64,000 bases of DNA from Lewinellaceae bacterium (GTDB lineage: Bacteria; Bacteroidota; Bacteroidia; Chitinophagales; Saprospiraceae). The notes under the pieces were generated by a model. That model saw only the letters and a list, made by a program, of their open reading frames with translations, made no database searches and had not been told where the DNA came from. The DNA lies in NCBI GenBank assembly GCA_016708875.1, contig JADJFA010000001.1, positions 752,001 through 816,000 of the forward strand. Reading direction: 5' to 3'. Shown piece after piece: positions 24,857 to 32,417 of the stretch. The stretch's first letter is position 1. Every line of letters starts with the position of its first letter. The translations under genes and the position numbers were made by a program.

Positions 24857-25981
24857 ATGCCCGGACTCTACCTCCACATCCCATTTTGCAAGCAGGCTTG
24901 TCATTACTGCAATTTCCATTTTTCCACTACCCTGCGGCAGAAGGGAGCGATGGTTGAGGCGATTTTGAAAGAATTGGAATTGCAACAAGGTTATCTAGGC
25001 GGCGAAGAAATTCAGTCTATATATTTTGGTGGCGGCACTCCTTCCTTATTGGATGTTGGTGAATTAGAACATATTTTTAAAAAGATAAACCAGATACACA
25101 AGGTCGCCCCTGATGCCGAAATCACACTCGAGGCCAATCCCGACGACCTTACGCCCGAAAAACTCCGCGACTTAAAAAACTACACTCCTGTCAACCGCCT
25201 AAGTATTGGCATTCAGTCTTTTGCAGATGAAGATTTGCGCTGGATGAACCGAGCCCACAATTCTATCCATGCCCGCGCTTGCCTGGACGATGCGCTGACC
25301 ATAGGATTTCACGATCTCACCATTGACTTAATCTACGGCTCGCCCACTACCCCGGACACCCAATGGGCCGAAAACCTTCGCATTACTTTTGAGTATGGCA
25401 TTCCGCACCTTTCCTGCTACTGCCTCACAGTGGAGGATGGCACCGCGCTTGGCACTTTTGTCCGCCGAGGGCAACAGCCACCGGTGGATGAAGATCGTGC
25501 TGCACGCCAGTTCGAAATGCTTATGGAATCTGCTGCCACAAAGGGCTATGAGCATTATGAAATCTCCAATTTTGCAAAGCCGGGTCGTTATGCCCGGCAC
25601 AATACCAATTATTGGCGTTCGGTGTCTTATCTTGGTGTGGGGCCTTCGGCGCACTCCTTTGATGGTATTTCCAGACAATGGAACGTGGCAAACAATGCCC
25701 AGTATATCAATCAGTTATCTGAGGGTAAAATCCCTTTTGAACGGGAAGTACTCACACCCGTGCAGCGATACAATGAGTATGTGATGACCTCCCTGCGTAC
25801 CATGTGGGGCACAGACTTGGATAAAATCAGGGCTATGGGCGAGGGGTTTGCGTCGCATTTTGAAGCGGAGGCGCAATCCTTTTTGGTAACCGGGGTGATG
25901 GAAAAGGAGGGGCAAACGTTCCGACTTTCTCGTACTGGAAAACTCTTGGCCGACCGGGTGGCAATGGAGTTGTTTATGTAG
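24857..25981 (+). CDS. hemW: Radical SAM protein HemW
   Basis: 374 aa. The radical-SAM cluster motif CKQACHYC lies at about 11-18 (GLYLHIPFCKQACHYCNFHF). Also seen: SIYFGGGTPSLL, ITLEANPDD, RLSIGIQSF, HDLTIDLIYG and YEISNFAKPG. HemW proteins are heme chaperones or heme-binding relatives of the oxygen-independent coproporphyrinogen III oxidase HemN. The short N-terminus and CxxxCxxC context fit HemW better than HemN. Its TAG stop codon is the first three bases of palindromic element copy 2. Confidence 0.92.
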   Translation: MPGLYLHIPFCKQACHYCNFHFSTTLRQKGAMVEAILKELELQQGYLGGEEIQSIYFGGGTPSLLDVGELEHIFKKINQIHKVAPDAEITLEANPDDLTPEKLRDLKNYTPVNRLSIGIQSFADEDLRWMNRAHNSIHARACLDDALTIGFHDLTIDLIYGSPTTPDTQWAENLRITFEYGIPHLSCYCLTVEDGTALGTFVRRGQQPPVDEDRAARQFEMLMESAATKGYEHYEISNFAKPGRYARHNTNYWRSVSYLGVGPSAHSFDGISRQWNVANNAQYINQLSEGKIPFEREVLTPVQRYNEYVMTSLRTMWGTDLDKIRAMGEGFASHFEAEAQSFLVTGVMEKEGQTFRLSRTGKLLADRVAMELFM

Positions 25982-26066
25982 GGCGAAATTTATTTCGCCA
26001 TAGCTCAGGCGAAATGAATTTCGCCCTACATGCCATTATCCAAGGCGAAATAAATTTCGCCCTACC
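25979..26066. repeat. Palindromic GGCGAAAT element, copy 2 (hemW stop to regulator promoter)
   Basis: Starts with TAGGGCGAAAT; its TAG is the hemW stop. There are three GGCGAAAT/ATTTCGCC palindromes (about 25982-25999, 26008-26026, 26044-26061). The last runs into CCCTACC and then TTTG, so the -7 box TACCTTTG begins at the element's outer end. Confidence 0.85.
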
Positions 26067-26070
26067 TTTG
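26063..26070 (+). promoter_or_regulatory. -7 box TACCTTTG of the response regulator
   Basis: TAnnTTTG match only 4 bp before the ATG at 26075, so the transcript would be leaderless or nearly so. TACC comes from the palindromic element. Confidence 0.55.
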
Positions 26071-26074
26071 CATC

Positions 26075-26761
26075 ATGTTACGAATCCTATTAGTCGAAGA
26101 TGAAGCCCATATCCGCGAAGCGGTGAAACTCAACCTTGAACTCGAGGGCTATGAGGTGGTGGGCACGGGCAATGGCCGCAAAGCGCTCGAGCTGTTTGCA
26201 GGCCAGCATTTCGACCTGCTTTTGCTCGATGTGATGCTACCGGAAGTAGATGGTTTTGACATCACAGAAAAAGTGCGATTAAGCAACACAGAAATACCGA
26301 TCCTGTTATTGACGGCCAAGGACATGAGCCAAGACCGCGTGATGGGGCTTAAAAAAGGCGCCGACGATTATCTGACAAAGCCGTTCAATCTTGAAGAACT
26401 TTTGTTGCGTGTGAGCAAACTCCTGAAAAGAAGTCAACGGCAAAAAGGCGAATCCCTCTCCTTGTTTGAATTTGGCGGCAACAAAATCAACTTTGAAACT
26501 TTTGAAGCCACCACATTCCGGGGTGAAGAAATCACACTCACCAAAAAAGAAACCATGCTGCTCAAGCTCCTTGCCGAGCGCAAGGACGAGGTGGTTAGTC
26601 GCAATCAAATCCTGCAAGCAGTATGGGGCTATGATGTTTTTCCCAGCACCCGCACGATTGACAACTTCATACTTTCGTTCCGAAAATACTTTGAAGAGGA
26701 CGCCAAGACCCCGCGTTTTTTTCATTCGATTAGAGGGGTAGGTTACAAATTCACGATGTAA
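26075..26761 (+). CDS. OmpR/PhoB-family response regulator
   Basis: 228 aa. Receiver domain 1-120: acidic pair EDE (8-10), phospho-acceptor Asp in LLLLDVMLPEVDG (about 52), Thr in LLLTAKD, and Lys in DDYLTKPFN. The winged-helix DNA-binding domain occupies about 130-228 (LTKKETMLLKLLAERKDEVVSR, RTIDNFILSFRKYFE, SIRGVGYKFTM). No histidine kinase lies next to it. The promoter appears to come partly from a palindromic repeat (see 25979). The targets are unknown. Confidence 0.93.
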   Translation: MLRILLVEDEAHIREAVKLNLELEGYEVVGTGNGRKALELFAGQHFDLLLLDVMLPEVDGFDITEKVRLSNTEIPILLLTAKDMSQDRVMGLKKGADDYLTKPFNLEELLLRVSKLLKRSQRQKGESLSLFEFGGNKINFETFEATTFRGEEITLTKKETMLLKLLAERKDEVVSRNQILQAVWGYDVFPSTRTIDNFILSFRKYFEEDAKTPRFFHSIRGVGYKFTM

Positions 26762-26782
26762 CCCACCAATATACCAATCATA

Positions 26783-26813
26783 CCCTCCTACGCTAGGGCT
26801 TCGGCGGGTAAAA
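26783..26813. repeat. CGGCGGGTAAA element, intergenic copy 2
   Basis: CCCTCCTACGC then TAGGGCTTCGGCGGGTAAA, between the regulator stop and yidD. It is flanked on both sides by CCACCAATATACCAATCA and ATAAACCAATCACC units, the same combination as in gpmI. Confidence 0.8.
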
Positions 26814-26832
26814 ATAAACCAATCACCATACA

Positions 26833-27072
26833 ATGTGGTTGCTCAAGCAAATACTCATTCTCCTCATCCGTCTGTATCAGGTGACGCTTTCTCCGTTTTT
26901 GGGTGCAAATAAATGCCGATACCAGCCCACTTGCTCGCACTATGCCATTGAGGCTTTGCAGGTTTGGGGGCCGTTCAAGGGGAGTTATTTGGCAGCAAAG
27001 CGAATATTACGCTGTCACCCCTGGAGCAAACACCCGATCATGGACCCAGTGCCAAGCAAAACAGAGGAATAA
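26833..27072 (+). CDS. yidD: Membrane protein insertion efficiency factor YidD
   Basis: 79 aa. Small membrane-associated protein that aids YidC/Sec insertion. Family signature: LIRLYQVTLSPFLG, CRYQPTCSHYAIEAL and RCHPWSKHPIMDPVP. The start is the ATG at 26833. It stands alone here, away from rnpA/yidC. Confidence 0.95.
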   Translation: MWLLKQILILLIRLYQVTLSPFLGANKCRYQPTCSHYAIEALQVWGPFKGSYLAAKRILRCHPWSKHPIMDPVPSKTEE

Positions 27073-27103
27073 TTAAACTTCAGATTTGCCGTTTTTGCGC
27101 CAC

Positions 27104-27136
27104 CATTCCACCAATCACCATTCCACCAATCACTAG
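27104..27136. repeat. Single-arm run of TTCCACCAATCACCA units
   Basis: Two copies of about 15 bp (TTCCACCAATCACCATTCC...) between yidD and the mini-lipoprotein genes. Same unit family as 5340-5375, 18531-18620 and 26761-26825. Confidence 0.65.
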
Positions 27137-27160
27137 TCACATTTCCACACAACGCTCTCT

Positions 27161-27313
27161 ATGAAATTTTCCCGCTTTTTTCCCCCAGCACTCCTTTTCC
27201 TTTTTTTGATTGCTGTAATTGCCCCAGCCTGTAGCGAGAAGGTAGGCTGCCCTAAAGCCACCCACGCCAGCGATGTTTTTTCAAAAGATGGCAAGAAAAG
27301 CAAGAAAAACTGA
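27161..27313 (+). CDS. Mini-lipoprotein A (50 aa)
   Basis: MKFSRFFPPALLFLFLIAV then IAPACSEKVGCPKATH and a Lys-rich end (DGKKSKKN). The hydrophobic segment followed by APAC fits a lipoprotein signal, leaving a mature peptide of about 26 residues. It is similar in plan to the next gene (APACSxKxGCP, basic tail), so the pair looks like a tandem duplication. The start ATG at 27161 is preceded by CCACCAATCACC repeats. Function unknown; the basic tail suggests contact with acidic polymer or membrane. Confidence 0.6.
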   Translation: MKFSRFFPPALLFLFLIAVIAPACSEKVGCPKATHASDVFSKDGKKSKKN

Positions 27314-27320
27314 TCTCGCC

Positions 27321-27506
27321 ATGAACATCCGTCAATATTGGCCACTGTTTTTCATGTTGTTTTTTTCCGTGGCCTTGGCCGCACCCGCTTGTAGCAAAAA
27401 AAGCGGATGCCCGGCTGAATCCAGTTTAAAAGCCAAAAAAAAGAAAAAAGGGAAGCCACAAAAAGGCTTGATGCCCAAGAGGATGCAGAAGAAGGTGGGG
27501 GGCTAG
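27321..27506 (+). CDS. Mini-lipoprotein B (61 aa)
   Basis: MNIRQYWPLFFMLFFSVAL then APACSKKSGCPAES and a strongly basic tail (AKKKKKGKPQKG, RMQKKVGG). Same layout as the 50-aa gene 7 bp upstream: hydrophobic signal, APACSxKxGCP, lysine-rich end. The ATG at 27321 is preferred to an in-frame upstream start at 27273 inside the first gene. Function unknown. The big inverted repeat at 27529 follows and may terminate the pair. Confidence 0.6.
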   Translation: MNIRQYWPLFFMLFFSVALAAPACSKKSGCPAESSLKAKKKKKGKPQKGLMPKRMQKKVGG

Positions 27507-27528
27507 TGGTTGGGGTCTTTTATAAGAG

Positions 27529-27618
27529 AAAAGGCACACGTATGACACTGATTGGACACGGATTGCCCCATTTATAGGCTAAAATCCGTGTCCAATCAGT
27601 GTCATACGTGTGCCTTTT
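27529..27618. repeat. Inverted repeat with 36-bp perfect arms
   Basis: The arms 27529-27564 and 27583-27618 are fully complementary, with an 18-base loop. The right arm ends in CCTTTTTCTTTT, so it can also act as a terminator for the mini-lipoprotein genes. Its units (GACACTGATT, GGACACGGATT) recall the hairpin at 16472. The rest of the gap to 27810 is AT-rich, with no clear promoter match. Confidence 0.92.
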
Positions 27619-27810
27619 TCTTTTAGTCCAGTAAGGCCGCGAAAATTTCAAATAACTTTTTTTGTATATTTTGGACTAATAGGCCAAGTCGGCTCAATTT
27701 TAGCAGTCTCAAATTTACTCGCCATAGCTATTTGCGCACCAAAACCTTATAAGTGAGGGCGAAGGCGAGATTTTTATCCTCGTTCATCTACCCATAACAA
27801 TCTCCTTTCC

Positions 27811-30800
27811 ATGAATCGAGTTTTACTCCTTTTGCTTTCGGTCCTGACAATCAACCTTTTTGGCAAAGTTCTTACGCCTGAAATTTTGATAAAAGAAAAT
27901 CCGGCCTCCTTTTCCGCTCCACAAACAACCAAAACAGTCCATTCGGGAAACCGGTTATCTCCTGATTTTCATATCCTTGCCGATACCGTTGATCCAGAAA
28001 TATTTTGTCCAGTTTCCGACACCATTCAGCTGCCTCAGGGTGCCTGCGATACGGTGCTGCACTTCAGCGTTACGGCCACCGACGATCAGGGTACGGCAAT
28101 CCTTATTCAACTTTCTGGCCCGACGTCCGGCAGTGTATTTACTGATGGAGTGAGCACTTGTGTGTTTTTGGCTACTGATTTGGCCGGCAATACGGCAACC
28201 TGCGCTTTTACTTTTACGGTAGAAAGTTCCGCTCCCCCTACCTTGGACTGCGCTGATCTTATCACCATAGAGCTGGATTCAAGTTGTTCCAGAACGCTCC
28301 TGTTTTTCGAGCCTTTGGAGGGACCTTATGGCTGTGCGTCCGATTATATCGTGGAAATTGACAAAACGGCCCCTTTTGGAAATGGTCCCTGGCTTCCAGC
28401 ATCTTTCAACAATACTGATATTGATAAAACATATCAAGGCCGTGTAACAAATGTAGAAAGTGGAGAAAGGTGCTGGGGTAACGTAAAGATTGTGGACAAA
28501 ATCGGACCCGTGTTCAATTGCCCGGAAATCACTATTTCCTGTAATGAGGATAATCTTAATCCACAGTATTTGAAAGACAGCCTCGGTATCGCAGCCGCCT
28601 TTCCACAAGTGAGCGATGCTTGCGGCCCCAACAGTACCCCTACCTTCATTGACAACAGCGTCTCTTATTCCTGCGATACACCTTATACCAAAATCGTGAG
28701 CCGAACCTGGATAACCAGCGACCAGAGCGGCAATACAGCTACTTGCATCCAACACATAAAAAAACACCGGCACACCCTTGCTGAAATACAGTTGCCGCCC
28801 GATGTGACGCTTCATTGCCCGGATGCTAATGTTACGCCTGAGGTCACAGGTTCGCCATTTGTGCTTTTTAATGGTAAAAAGTACAGCATGGAAAACAATT
28901 CCCTGTGTGAGCTTTCTGCCTTTTATGAAGATTACCCACTGGCACTCCCTTGTGGCGATGTACGCGTAAGACGGCTCTGGGAATATTTTGATTTCTGCAC
29001 GGCGCTTTCTGAAGGCCCGTTTTTGCAAAACATCTACATCCTGGATGAATCTGCTCCCAGCATCGCTTGCCCGGGTTCGATTTTGATGAGCGTTAATGCC
29101 GACACTTGCTACGCTATGGTGGATTTGCCGGATGCTGTTTTGACGGATGCTTGCTCCTCATTGGCCACTTTTCAAGCGTTTTGGGAGGAAAATGGGCTGT
29201 CCAAAACCCTGATTGGTTCAATGGCTGATTTTGTTGGAAACGATTCAACAAGTTACGACACCCTGGGTGTGATGGGTTCCGTATTGATCCCGGTAGGAGT
29301 GACCACTTTTTCATACGTAACCGAGGATAGTTGCGGCAATACTGGCGATTGCAGTTTTACCCTAACGGTGGCTGATATGCAGCCCCCTGTGGCGCGTTGC
29401 GACACATTTTCGACACGCCAACTTTTAGCAAACGGAATACTTGCCATTGGAGCGGGCGAACTGGACAATGGCTCCACGGATGCTTGCACACCTATCTCGT
29501 TCAAAACCAGATTTTTAGAACCCACTCCCTGCCTGGTTGATACCCTCTGGACCGATACGCTGCTATTCTGTTGTCTGGATCAAATTGACACCCTGGATGC
29601 AGTGCTGCGTGTGTATGATATCCCCGTTCCATTGGGAAATGTATCAGCCAGTTTTGGGGCTGGACATTTTAGCGATTGTGCGATGAAAATTGCCATTACG
29701 GATATCAACCCACCCGTCTGTGTTGCGCCTCAAAACTTAGTGGTGAATTGCGAAAATTTTGACCCTACGCTCGAATCGTATGGCATGCTTGCCTCCATGT
29801 CTTGTATCGTGGATTCAATGGCCCTGGAAGTAGATTACACGCAATTCGATACCTTATGTAGCCGGGGCACCCTAACGCGCATTTTCAAGGTGTTTGATAC
29901 GGCTGGAAATATGGGGAGCTGTGCGCAAGCCATCACCGTGGATTATTTGCAGGATTATTTTGTCAAATTTCCCAACGATATGATTGTAACGATGTGTGAT
30001 GGAACGGGCATTTATGGGGAACCTGCATTGTTTGGCGAAAACTGTGAGGAGTTTGACATTGATTTTACGGATGAAACATTTACCGTTGTGCCGGATGCCT
30101 GTTTTAAAATCGAGCGTACTTGGAAAATCACGAATCGCTGCAAATACGATCCGCTGGCATCCTTGATTGTTGTTCCAAATCCAAACCCAAACGCGGTCAC
30201 CAACCATCCCGACAACTTGCCCGGCCCAACGGTGTCGGCATGTGGCACCTCCGGGCCTTGGGCGCCAACCAATGTTAAAATCAACCCAACAGACCCAAAC
30301 ACAACCAACTATTGCACCTTTTTTAACCAAAATACCAACGGGTATGAGTACAAGCAAATCATTAAAATTATTGACGGCCAAAAACCCAGTGGCACTTATA
30401 CCGTTCCAGAGTGCGCCAACCAAAACTGGGCCACCGCGAACAACCCCCATTTCTGGAACGAAACGTATTGGTGGGATGCCGGTCTGAGTATTCACGACCT
30501 CTGTGAAGAGCCAACGGAACTGATGATTACGGGTACAGATGCATGTTCTGGCTCAAACGTCAACATTGAATACCTGCTTTTCCTCGACCTTGACGGCGAC
30601 AACATCATGGAGACGGTGGTGAACTCTACTACTTTGGGCATCGCCGGCCTTGGCTGGAACAACATCCTTTACAACAACGTAAATTCCCCCAATTACTCAA
30701 TAGGTACGCCACGTCAATTCGATGAGCGGCCCGTGCCAGCCAATCAAAAAGTGGGTTTTGCTATTGAAGAAACCGTTTCTGGCAACAACAAAACCGCTCG

Positions 30801-32091
30801 CGTACGCTGGAATACGCAACAACAACCAGGTATATTCTTTGGTCCTGAACTGCCATACGGTACACACCGGATTAAGTGGTTCATTACAGACGGATGTGGC
30901 AATAACATAGATTATGAATATACTTTCACGGTGAGGGATTGTAAAACGCCTACGGTGGTATGCGAAAATGGCCTTTCCGCGAATATAGTGCCTTTCAATA
31001 CGCTAACCCTTTGGGCGCAAGACTTTTTGCAATATGCCGAAGACAATTGTACTCCTGCTGATCAAATTCGGATAGGAATTCGGAAATGTGGCACGGGCAA
31101 CGGCTTCCCAGCTGATGGAAATGGGAATCCAATAACAAACGTCAATTATACCTGCGATGATCTCGGTGCACAATGTGTGGAAATATGGGCTCTTGACAAG
31201 GCCGGTAATGCAGATTACTGTGAAACACTATTGGCAGTTCAGGATAACTTGGAGATTTGCCCCGGCTCAAGTGATTCAATTACTGGTAGAGTCATAACCG
31301 AACAAGGGATTGGAGTATCTGATGTCTCGATTGAAATTGACTGGGGCTGCACTTTTTGCCCACCCCCTCTTTTCCCCAATCTGACAGATGCCTTTGGGTA
31401 TTTTGCGATAGATGACAATTTCCCGATAGCAGATCATTTTTACATATTGCCCGAAAAAGACGACAACCCACACAACGGCGTAACGACGTATGATTTGGTA
31501 TTGATTTCCAAGCACATATTAAATACCGAACCCCTCGACTCGCCTTACAAAATGATCTCGGCGGATGCCAACAAGAGTGGCAGTATTACCTCCTTTGACA
31601 TCGTGGAATTACGAAAACTCATCCTGGGGGTTTATGTAGAATTACCCAACAATACGAGTTGGCGATTTGTGGATTCAAGTTTTGTTTTCCCGAATCCACA
31701 AAACCCCTTCCAAACAGGATTCCCCGACACCATACCGCTTGGCAATCCTTCGCCTTATAATTTCATCGGCATGAAAATCGGCGACGTGAACAACTCCGTC
31801 GTTCCCAATGTGTTATCGCCTGCTCAGGAGCGCTTTGAAGGCACGATTTACTTTGACACGGAAGATCGAGAAGTGCAGGAGGGCGAAGTTTTTGAATTGA
31901 AATTCAGTGCCTCTGAACTGCTCGAAGGCTGCCAGTTCACGCTCGAAACGGATGGGCTGGAAATTTTGGAAATCCTGCCCGGCGAAAATATGGGCAAAGA
32001 CAATTTTGCGCTGTTCCCGAAAAAATCGCTGCTCACAATGGCCTGGGAGGCGGGCGGACAAGCGCATTTCACGCTCAAACTAAAAGCGTAA
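27811..32091 (+). CDS. Giant secreted HYR/dockerin-like protein, separated from its T9SS tail by an in-frame stop
   Basis: 1426 aa. A signal peptide is likely (MNRVLLLLLSVLTINLFGKV). There are many Cys-rich HYR-like modules with the pattern DxxxPxxxCP...TDxxGNTATC (about 55-130, 230-310, 400-500, 620-720). A dockerin-like segment follows near 1220-1275 (TYDLVLISKHILNTEPLD, ADANKSGSITSFDIVELRKL). A cohesin-like C-terminal stretch ends KLKA. TAA at 32089-32091 stops translation, but the same frame continues without another stop to 32331 and encodes a complete T9SS sorting domain. Either a deletion or nonsense change removed the sorting signal, or the stop is an error. As it stands, the protein would lack its export-sorting domain. 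Confidence 0.8.
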   Translation: MNRVLLLLLSVLTINLFGKVLTPEILIKENPASFSAPQTTKTVHSGNRLSPDFHILADTVDPEIFCPVSDTIQLPQGACDTVLHFSVTATDDQGTAILIQLSGPTSGSVFTDGVSTCVFLATDLAGNTATCAFTFTVESSAPPTLDCADLITIELDSSCSRTLLFFEPLEGPYGCASDYIVEIDKTAPFGNGPWLPASFNNTDIDKTYQGRVTNVESGERCWGNVKIVDKIGPVFNCPEITISCNEDNLNPQYLKDSLGIAAAFPQVSDACGPNSTPTFIDNSVSYSCDTPYTKIVSRTWITSDQSGNTATCIQHIKKHRHTLAEIQLPPDVTLHCPDANVTPEVTGSPFVLFNGKKYSMENNSLCELSAFYEDYPLALPCGDVRVRRLWEYFDFCTALSEGPFLQNIYILDESAPSIACPGSILMSVNADTCYAMVDLPDAVLTDACSSLATFQAFWEENGLSKTLIGSMADFVGNDSTSYDTLGVMGSVLIPVGVTTFSYVTEDSCGNTGDCSFTLTVADMQPPVARCDTFSTRQLLANGILAIGAGELDNGSTDACTPISFKTRFLEPTPCLVDTLWTDTLLFCCLDQIDTLDAVLRVYDIPVPLGNVSASFGAGHFSDCAMKIAITDINPPVCVAPQNLVVNCENFDPTLESYGMLASMSCIVDSMALEVDYTQFDTLCSRGTLTRIFKVFDTAGNMGSCAQAITVDYLQDYFVKFPNDMIVTMCDGTGIYGEPALFGENCEEFDIDFTDETFTVVPDACFKIERTWKITNRCKYDPLASLIVVPNPNPNAVTNHPDNLPGPTVSACGTSGPWAPTNVKINPTDPNTTNYCTFFNQNTNGYEYKQIIKIIDGQKPSGTYTVPECANQNWATANNPHFWNETYWWDAGLSIHDLCEEPTELMITGTDACSGSNVNIEYLLFLDLDGDNIMETVVNSTTLGIAGLGWNNILYNNVNSPNYSIGTPRQFDERPVPANQKVGFAIEETVSGNNKTARVRWNTQQQPGIFFGPELPYGTHRIKWFITDGCGNNIDYEYTFTVRDCKTPTVVCENGLSANIVPFNTLTLWAQDFLQYAEDNCTPADQIRIGIRKCGTGNGFPADGNGNPITNVNYTCDDLGAQCVEIWALDKAGNADYCETLLAVQDNLEICPGSSDSITGRVITEQGIGVSDVSIEIDWGCTFCPPPLFPNLTDAFGYFAIDDNFPIADHFYILPEKDDNPHNGVTTYDLVLISKHILNTEPLDSPYKMISADANKSGSITSFDIVELRKLILGVYVELPNNTSWRFVDSSFVFPNPQNPFQTGFPDTIPLGNPSPYNFIGMKIGDVNNSVVPNVLSPAQERFEGTIYFDTEDREVQEGEVFELKFSASELLEGCQFTLETDGLEILEILPGENMGKDNFALFPKKSLLTMAWEAGGQAHFTLKLKA

Positions 32092-32331
32092 AATCAGCCC
32101 AATCCCTTCTCGGAAAAAACGGCCATTACCTTCCAGTTGCCCGAAGCTAGTCCAGCGGTACTCACCGTATTGGATGGAAATGGCAAGATTCTGTGGTCAA
32201 AATCAAGCGATTGGCCTGCCGGGATGAATACCGTGGAAATTGACCTGACAGGTTTGAGTGTCGCCGGAGTTTTGTACTATAAATTGGAAACGCCCGAGAA
32301 AAGTGCGGTGCGGAAGATGGTGCGGATCTGA
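32092..32331 (+). pseudogene. Detached T9SS C-terminal sorting domain, in frame with the preceding gene
   Basis: Eighty codons directly after the TAA: NQPNPFSEKTAITFQLP, then LTVLDGNGKILWSK, GVLYYKLETPEKSAV and RKMVRI. This is a standard type A sorting domain. The start NQPNPF normally follows a linker of some 50 residues in such proteins (from memory), so part of the gene may have been deleted at the junction. No start codon of its own is convincing. Confidence 0.75.
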
Positions 32332-32334
32332 GGC

Positions 32335-32417
32335 GTTTGAAGGGTTTGAGTTGTTCGAAGGGTTTGAAGGGTTTGATGCGGCAACTCAAACCCTTCAAAC
32401 AATTCAAACCCCTCAAA
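32335..32417. repeat. Inverted repeat of 9-bp TTTGAAGGG units between convergent genes
   Basis: The left arm 32335-32376 is made of GTTTGAAGG units. The right arm 32385-32417 consists of CCCTTCAAAC units. About 33 bp pair with three mismatches. The last codons of the GH57 gene (minus strand, GGT GTT TGA) are themselves a unit of the right arm. Confidence 0.85.

Noticed and set aside
32086..32140. Frameshift at the end of the HYR gene
   Set aside because: The downstream sorting domain is in the same frame; the break is a stop codon, not a frame change.
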